The position numbers and the translations under genes are program-made. 64,000 nucleotides of DNA, from positions 28,717 to 92,716 of the forward strand of contig JBNGIQ010009080.1 of assembly GCA_049999765.1 (NCBI GenBank), in the 5' to 3' direction. Shown piece after piece: positions 57,251 to 64,000 of this stretch. This DNA comes from Phaeoceros laevis. Lineage: Eukaryota; Anthocerotophyta; Anthocerotopsida; Notothyladales. The notes beneath the pieces are model-generated. The model ran no database searches. It was not told where the DNA came from and worked only from the letters and a program-made list of their open reading frames with translations. Every line of letters starts with the position of its first letter. The stretch's first letter is position 1.

Positions 57251-59330
57251 ATGGAACCTACGCTCAGAGTGCCTGAGGCCGTTGGAATTATCGATTTGTC
57301 GAACCCTGACGAAGCCCAATTGTCCAGACTTGTCCGGCAGGCAAGTGTGGCCTGTCTTGCCACTGATGGACGGAAATGGGTTTCGGCCTACGACTCCAGC
57401 CAGGTCGATTAGAACGAATTTCTGAATCTCACTCATGTGCCTTGCATCGTTTGCAGGCTTGTATTGACGTTGGCTTTTTCTATGTTATCAATCATGGAGT
57501 GGACGAGGCTGTGGTCAGAGACATGTTCTCTCAGTCTCAAAACTTCTTCTCGTTGCCATTGGAGGAGAAGATGAAGTCTTTGCATGACGTGAATTACAGA
57601 GGATACACACCCTACTTGGACGAGATTCTGGATGCCGCGAACCAATCTAAAGGTGGTATCTCATGTTAGAAACCCGATGGTATGCTGAGAAGTACTACAT
57701 CGAGTGACTGTACTTACATGATCCGTTAGGAGACTTGAAGGAGGGATACTACATAGGAGAGGAAGTACCAGAGTACGATGTGAGGTCAAGAATTCCATTT
57801 CATGGGCCTAATGTTTGGCCATCTTCAGGTAATTTTGACATGATTAGAGTTCTTCAGATATGAATAGAGAGAGGACAGCAAAACGAGGCTTGCTTCGGTT
57901 TCACAGCTCACGCCAGTTGGTGTCCTAATGCAGCTATTCTACCAGACTGGCGGCAGAATATGGAAAAGTATTGGGGAGAGATGTTGTGAGTTATACCAGC
58001 CTCGACTGACTGACAGTACTGGTGCAACAATTGCTCTCCGCAGGGCACGTTTTGCCTTTTAATTGGTAGAATGGACGCACCAAGTTGCTGGCTGACCCTG
58101 TCCAAAGATTGAGCATTCATATTTCTTGCAGGAAGCTTGCAAAAAGGCTTATCAGGTTGATTGCCTTAGCCTTGGGATTGGATGCTGGCTACTTTGACAA
58201 ACCTACAAAGGTTGATAATCCTATAGCTGTCCTCCGCTTGCTCAAGTACACAGGTTGGTATTCTTTTTTTGCAAAGATGGTATCTTCGTCGGCGTGCTTA
58301 TGTCAGCTTGAAAGATGTATACTAGAGTCATGCGTGTGGCCCCCTGATGCTTGGTTGGTCAACCTTCCCCAGCTGAAAAGTCACAGCCAGATGAAGGTCT
58401 TTTCGGAGCAGGAGCTCACTCAGATTTTGGCATGCTGACAATACTAGCAACCGACAATGTTCCAGGACTTCAGGTAGTCTTGTCTTGTGCAAATTTTGTC
58501 AGCGTCAATTTTGTGCTAGTCTTGTGCAAATTTATGGTCTAGACATTACCACGCAAGACTCCACATTCCATGCACTAAAGCTTTGAGCATTGACAGATCT
58601 GCAAGGACAAAGATGCCACACCACGAGTGTGGACAGATGTACCACCAATCGAGGGGTATTCTAGAACCTTTTGCATCGAATGTGTTCAAATCAATTGCAA
58701 ATTCACGCACTCTCACTGTGGCTTACCTGATTCTTTCACATTAGTGGCTTTATCGTCAACTTGGGGGACATGCTTGAGAGGTGGAGCAACGATCTTTTCA
58801 GGTCACCTTACTTCCACTGTACAATGTTAACGTTATTTTGCCACAGACCACCTTTGCTACCCCTATGATTGAGACTTTGCTACCACTACGTTCTCAATCA
58901 TACGCACTTGGCCTCAGGTCTACTTTACATCGAGTTGTGAAGCCTGGCTTGGTTCGTTATTCGGTGGGCTTGCTTTACTCCTCCTTAGCATGCGTTACAT
59001 TGCAATATTCTTTTGAATGAACCTTGCCTGTCAACCATGGTCTTGGATTAAAAGTTTTAGGCTATGTTCCACCTTCCACCTCTTTTAATCTTAGGCATGG
59101 CAGGCCGCCTACTTTGTGGAGCCAAACTACAACTGCGTGGTGAAGTGTCTGCCAACTTGTCACTCCAAGGACAAACCTGCTAAGTAAAACCCATTGCAAG
59201 CAGCCTGTCCTGTAAAGAGTTTATCATTGTCAAATTGCTTAATAGCCTGGGACTTTGCAGGTATCCTCCTGTCATTGCGTTGGAGTATCTTATGGGACGA
59301 TACAAAGATACACACGAGGGCTACAGCTAG
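57251..59330 (+). CDS. 2-oxoglutarate/Fe(II)-dependent dioxygenase (hxnY-like), copy C
   Basis: Eleven exons (57251-57340, 57457-57652, 57730-57828, 57934-57985, 58132-58253, 58373-58473, 58597-58655, 58745-58801, 58918-58963, 59104-59183, 59261-59330) give 323 residues. Six internal exons have exactly the same lengths as in copy A (52, 122, 101, 59, 57 and 46 nt), showing a common ancestor. Motifs: VGFFYVINHGVDE, NYRGYTPYLDE, FHGPNVWPSS, iron ligands HSD (AGAHSDFGML) and His in STLHRVV, 2OG-binding RYS, and YFVEPNYNCVVKCLPTC. NLGDMLERW is intact, unlike copies A and B. Intron 1 again uses a GC donor (CAG|GCAAGT). It is a soluble cytosolic enzyme by sequence; the substrate is unknown. Confidence 0.92.
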
Positions 59331-60029
59331 ATTCTTGCCAAGCCAAGAAGTTGGCAGCTTCAACCCAGGTACAGAAAACCTCATTGGCACATGTACATTC
59401 TTCTGATGCTAGGAAGAATAAGCAGTTTATTTTCGGCGTTTTTAGGAGTAACTGTTTCAGATGAATATACCTTCGCCATCTAAATGACAGCAAAGCACTT
59501 CGTGATTCTGTCCTGAACTCCTTGAATACTTGACTGAACCTGAGGCCTAAATCAGTGTGACTCTCAACTTGAAGTCTACCACACATTATTGTTATTATTA
59601 TTCAATAGGCGTATGCAGCCATTAGGTTTTGAGTCTTTAACGCGTGATAGAATTCAACAGTTTTAATACGGAACGAAAAGTGAGAATAAATTGACGAGGT
59701 GTTTGAAGATAATCAACGTAGGGAATCACTTTTGCTTGAGAAGGCGACGAAGTTGGGTCGCTAAGAAGTCGACGAAGACCAATAAAGGATCGCTTGAAAA
59801 TTCCACACATTGGCAACTCACAAGGCTGTTGCCAAAGACATGGCGACACTGGCGAGTGTAGGTGACAAATGCGACTCTGCAAGGAAGACTCGAGCTCATC
59901 ATGTCTTTGGGAACTCCCTTGCCAGTGGCAGCTGCCTTGGTGACAATGCGAGTGAAGCTTTCAAGCGGTCACTGAACGACATTATAATGCAGCCCTACTG
60001 ATTTGAGCCTGTCCGCTTTGTCAATGACT
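59331..60029. other. Intergenic region between convergent genes
   Basis: Should hold the 3' UTRs of dioxygenase copy C and the ARM-repeat gene. No other signal seen. Confidence 0.45.
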
Positions 60030-63000
60030 TCAAGAGGGAAGGGCTCTTAAAAGTTCAATTGCGGCTCGCCATCCAGGTAATTCTAGTCTACCCACTCGTG
60101 CTAATACGGGACCTGCACCAGCAGCCAAGATCCTTAACTGGTTTTCCTCATTCATTGCCAAGTTGTGAAGGACATGGATAGCTGCTTCTTTGGCTCGTGG
60201 AGTACCGTTCTCCAGTAACTTCACCAACGCAGATATTCCTCCCTCATTGGCAATAGCAGCAATGTCAGAACCCCCGCATACTGATCGTTGCAGAGCCAAA
60301 ACAGCTGCCTCCTGCCTTTCAGGTTGTCCTACTCTGATTTCTTTAATGAGGCTTGATATTGTGCCATGGCCAACTACCTGTCCTGTGAAGTTCACTTCCA
60401 AAACCTGCCCATCCAGTCTCTGCAGACAAGCTCCAACCCAGCCTCTTACGTCCAGTGGAGAATTTGACATCAGTATACCATGTAAAATCGTTTTTAATCC
60501 AGGACAATTGAGCAAGCTACGAACTCTGCCATGAACGACGAGTCTAGCCAAGAGTCTGCAAGCTGCACGTACTACCCTCCAATCATCTTCATTGGTACCA
60601 GGCAACAGTGGAGCTCCAGCAAGGTCTGCAAAAAAACGAAGGTTACCCCGAGTTAAGTCACTGTCAACGGCATATCAGAACCCTCCAAAAAATATAGAGC
60701 TGCCACCATCACCAAACTTTTAGCTACTCATATTGAGATCAGGGGGCAACCTTTATCCAAGTAGACTCCCAGAGCTTTCTTGAGGGCATCTTCTAGACCC
60801 GAGCTTAGGACAACAAGAGCATTTGCTTCAGCCACAACAAGGTTCTCAAGCACAGAAGCAGCCTTCTCTGCCTGAGATGGCTTGCCTGAGGACATTAAAT
60901 TGACAAGAGGAGGAACTCCACCAGCAGTAATTATCTGTGATCTGACAAATCGAAAGCATTAAGTCTTCAGACCTTGTCACGTACCCAAGTTTATCCAACT
61001 CACAAATAATGGGGCGGAAGCCAGGGCAAGGCTACCTGACATCACCTTTCCGCACTAAAATTTCCTCAAGTATCTCTTCAACTTCCTCCTTCACTTCCAC
61101 ACAAGCATTTTGCGAACGGGCTATTTCCATCAGCCCTGGTACTGTGCCAGCCTCCACCTACATATGTTGCTGGATCCGATCATTGTAAGAGGCAGCAGAT
61201 AAGATTCCAAAATGTGGGATCCTCATACCATTGCAAAGATCAACGGGGAACTATCAATTAAGCCAACTGCTATTCATTCCAAACAGAAGTGTAGAACATT
61301 TGGACAGCCAACACACCAAAGATTGAGCTTCTGATTCTCCTGTTTGTGACAGATGTGCAAGAGCTGCAACAGCCTGCATGGCAAATTTACAAAAGAAATC
61401 AGACGATTTTTTTCCAACTCTGGAGAACTAAAAACATGGCAGCACATCCCAGCTGAACCAATGAACAAGCAGTCAGACGACTACCTTCTCATTGAGAGAC
61501 TCAGAGGAGCTGTTAGCCTTCACAATGGCAACCAAGGCATCAACTGCACCATGAGCAGCTATGGATTTACGGATCTTTGGACTGGAGCAAGACAAGCAGA
61601 TAAGAGTCAGCACATCAAGGGCTGATCACCCCATAACTACCAGCACCAAATTAGACAAAATGCATTAAGATTGTGACACCTGATTGCAAGCTTATCTAGA
61701 GCAGCTACGGCAGCTTCTGTTGCTGACTCGTCCCCACATCCCAGCATTCGGACCAGATGAGGGACTGCACCAGCCTTGTGCAGAGCTACCCTGTTTTCCT
61801 CATTTACGGCTATTTCTGCAATGGATTCTGCTGCTCGCTGGGATACTTCAGTGTCCTCTAACCCAAGAATTAGAATCAATCTTGGCAGTCCATCCCACAA
61901 TGGCATGAAAGTAAACCTCCTCTCATCGGTTGCGAGTTGGCTTTTTCCTTTTCCAAACCGTTCCTTTTCCAAAACACCTATCCTCGCAAGAAACTGCTGC
62001 CTCACTACACCCTCCCTAGCTGCCCGTGTTGCTTCATCAATGTCATGTGCATTACTCCCTATTTTCAGGCCCAATAACAATCTGCCAGCACCGAATACTG
62101 TATCCTTCTCTGCAGATTGCTCCACCTTTATGTTCTGGGGAACAGCAGGTGTAGCATCAAGAAGGGGTTTGAAAGACTTATATGCACTAGCCCCAACCAA
62201 AGGTACAGGCACTAGGCCCTGCTCAATGATTGAAATTCTCAAATCAGCAGTACGTGCAAGTTCCAGCAACAAATTTCGAGCCTCCTGCCTCATGACTTTG
62301 GTAGTGTCTTTCAAATCTTTTTGAAGTAACCTTGCCTGCAAGACAGACGAACACCCTTCCAAATGAGCTGGGACAGAGATATCAGTTCCTAGGATTCCAC
62401 ACACCCGCTAACACATTCAAGACTTACGAATTTCTCAACGCAGCCCGCCTTGGCAAGAGAATGATGATTCTCATCGCTCAACGAAAGATTAGAGAGCACT
62501 CCTGCAGCTGCTTCCTTTACTACGTCATGCTCTGAATCGAGAAGTGCAACTAGCACTGGAACAAGCTCAAGTTTAGCGATTTTGCTTCTCCATTTTTCCT
62601 CAACCGATAAGTTCCATAGAACACAGAGTACCTGCTCTCTCACCTTCACCAACAACAGCAGAAATGTTGGAAACTGACGAATAATACCGTGCACTGCTTC
62701 ATGTAGGACACTCGAATTCCTAGACATGCATTTGTACCTCCTCTGGAATGGTTCTTCGAGTTAATAGGCCAGCTATTTCCTCCACACCGCCGCAATCAGC
62801 CACCAAAGATCTGTAAACATTCACTTCTGAAACATGTCTCAACAGTCGAGCTGCCGCCTCTGCGGTTTCAGGTCTGTCAGAAGGCAAAAGGCTGACGACA
62901 AGATTGAGACACCCCGGGAATGCCAGAATCTCATCCACATTTTCCAATCCCAATGAGGCGTGCCTCCGCAGAGCCTGCACAGCCTCCTCTCTCTCTTCTG

Positions 63001-63489
63001 GTGAATTGTCCACGCCGAGCAAGCGCACAAACAGGCCCACATAGCCTTCCTGCACACCATTACCAGTCGCACTCTCCACTTGTTGAGGTCTCCTACCCTG
63101 ACTACCCCCGGCGACTTCCTGAAGAGAATCCACGCGCAGTCCAATTGCTTCATTCCCCTGCAAATTGCAACCAGGAGTTAGCACGAGCAACACTGCCAAA
63201 GGAGCAGTCTTTTTTCAAAATGAATCAGAGGTCTCAGATACACTACCAGCTGCTCGAGCAACTGATCTGTCCCAGTAGGAAGAGTTTCCCATGCGGGATC
63301 CCTGCCTTCAACCCCGTCATCCATGGCATTGACGGAAACCCTTAGACGAGCTGGAATGCTGGTTCCCCGCACCGCCACGGCAATACCTGAGCAGACTCCT
63401 CGGCCGGCCCCCAACTTTCCTGACATTCTCACTTCGCGGGCACATCCTTCGAGCGCGGAGCCCGGCCATAAGCGGCAGATTGCGGCCAT
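60030..63489 (-). CDS. Armadillo-repeat protein, probably organelle-targeted
   Basis: About ten exons. Well-placed ones are 63247-63489, 62738-63157, one ending at 62428, 61680-62335, and a last exon of roughly 600 nt ending at the stop at 60030; smaller exons lie near 61487-61578, 61310-61376, 61080-61160 and 60750-60950. The N-terminus is rich in Ala/Arg/Ser/Gly with few acids (MAAICRLWPGSALEG), like a transit peptide. The rest is a series of ARM-type helical repeats, for example EQVLCVLWNLSVEEKWRSKI, EAAAGVLSNLSLSDENH, RAAESIAEIAVNEENRVALH, EAAVAALDKLAIR and EAAIHVLHNLAMNEENQLRI. ARM arrays bind partner proteins; no catalytic domain is visible. The partner is unknown. Its start codon overlaps the ATG of a small ORF on the opposite strand. 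Confidence 0.85.
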
Positions 63490-63649
63490 GGTAGCAAAAT
63501 TCCTGCCGAAACAGTCCTCTTACAAATGGACAATCCCCTACAGCAGAATCCCTCACGGACACTTTACAGTAACGTATTTATCCGTTTTCATTGTTGCCTC
63601 GATTTTCGTTTGGCTGGCCGCTGAGTCTCAAAAGAAAGTGAACCAGTGA
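63488..63649 (+). CDS. Small single-pass membrane protein, hypothetical
   Basis: A 53-residue frame starting at an ATG inside CCATGG, the same palindrome that holds the start codon of the ARM-repeat gene on the other strand. The N-terminal half is basic and aromatic (FLPKQSSYKWTIPYSRIPHG), followed by one hydrophobic span (VTYLSVFIVASIFVWLAA) and a polar end (ESQKKVNQ). The layout is that of a small tail-anchored or respiratory-complex accessory subunit, but I do not recognise the family. It could instead be one exon of a longer transcript or a chance ORF in the ARM gene promoter. Confidence 0.4.
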   Translation: MVAKFLPKQSSYKWTIPYSRIPHGHFTVTYLSVFIVASIFVWLAAESQKKVNQ

Positions 63650-64000
63650 ACCAGGGAGCTGTTCGTGGCCATGGTGGCCTGTCACTTGACACAGTCGGAA
63701 GTTGGAATTTCAGTCGCTGGGAGATGTGCCGGTGGGTAGGAGGGGAGGAAGACCTGGTCATCCGAAGGTGATTGGGACAAGCTGGGACTGAGCAGGAGGA
63801 TCGCAGTGATGAAATGGTGAATCAGGCAGCTGCTTCTGAGAGCCTTGGGGCTGTCTGCTTCGATGCTCTCCTCCTCCACGTCTGGGGCAGGTTGCCCGGT
63901 CGGAATGTGGGGCAGCGATGGCGTCCGGCTCCGCTACCAGGAGGTTGCGAGCTCTGGAATGGGCTTGTGCAGGGAGACTCAGTGGTGGTCCAGGGTTTTA
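63650..64000. other. 3' end of window; possible start of a further gene
   Basis: No complete gene. An ATG at 63918 opens a plus-strand frame (MASGSATRRLRALEWACAGR) that runs off the window. Its Arg/Ser/Ala-rich start could be an organelle presequence, but too little is visible to call it. Confidence 0.25.

Overview
This window is nuclear DNA of a land plant. It carries spliced genes with mostly GT-AG introns of about 80-300 bp. It also carries typical plant families: a plant-type H2A.X ending in SQEF, plastid CPN10, an sn-2 GPAT with its phosphatase domain, a DOG1-domain protein, a GT47 arabinosyltransferase-like protein and a giant PLS-class PPR protein. Three features point to a seed-free lineage with a compact genome (lycophyte or bryophyte; a small-genome lycophyte fits best, but this is inference): a THI5/NMT1-like protein, a PhoD-like phosphatase, and a thrombospondin-repeat membrane protein. 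Gene density is about one per 3.5 kb. Two runs of N (32662-32761 and 42199-42208) are assembly gaps.

Layout. 2.6-9.8 kb: an L34e-superfamily membrane protein (+), the Fe-S scaffold ISU (-), histone H2A.X (-) and a tail-anchored unknown (-). 10.1-20.7 kb: a plastid DUF3598 protein (+), chaperonin 10 (-), a PhoD-like phosphatase (+), a THI5-like protein (-) and adenine phosphoribosyltransferase (+). 21.2-26.5 kb: a tandem pair of 2OG-Fe(II) dioxygenases (-), the first intact and the second carrying four single-base deletions; a third paralogue lies at 57.3-59.3 kb on the other strand. 27.0-32.0 kb: a multi-exon type I membrane protein with thrombospondin type 1 repeats, EGF-like modules, one membrane span and a highly charged tail (-). 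32.2-33.6 kb: an AT-rich, gap-containing island. 33.6-35.1 kb: an RBM42-like RNA-binding protein, 5' incomplete (+). 36.5-41.4 kb: an about 1,585-residue PPR protein (+). 43.8-49.2 kb: a decayed RNA-dependent RNA polymerase of the plant RDR3/4/5 type (+). 50.7-56 kb: GPAT (+), GT47 (-) and DOG1-like (-). 60.0-63.5 kb: an ARM-repeat protein (-), whose start codon overlaps that of a small membrane ORF on the other strand.

The genes are mostly unrelated housekeeping and lineage-specific functions; there is no operon or obvious metabolic cluster. The items most worth a second look are the thrombospondin-repeat membrane protein, the THI5-like protein without the yeast cysteine motif, the GC-AG first intron shared by all three dioxygenase copies, and the decayed RDR. 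Exon boundaries were built by hand from reading frame and splice consensus. Where I give exact exons, the phases close on a continuous frame; elsewhere positions are approximate.
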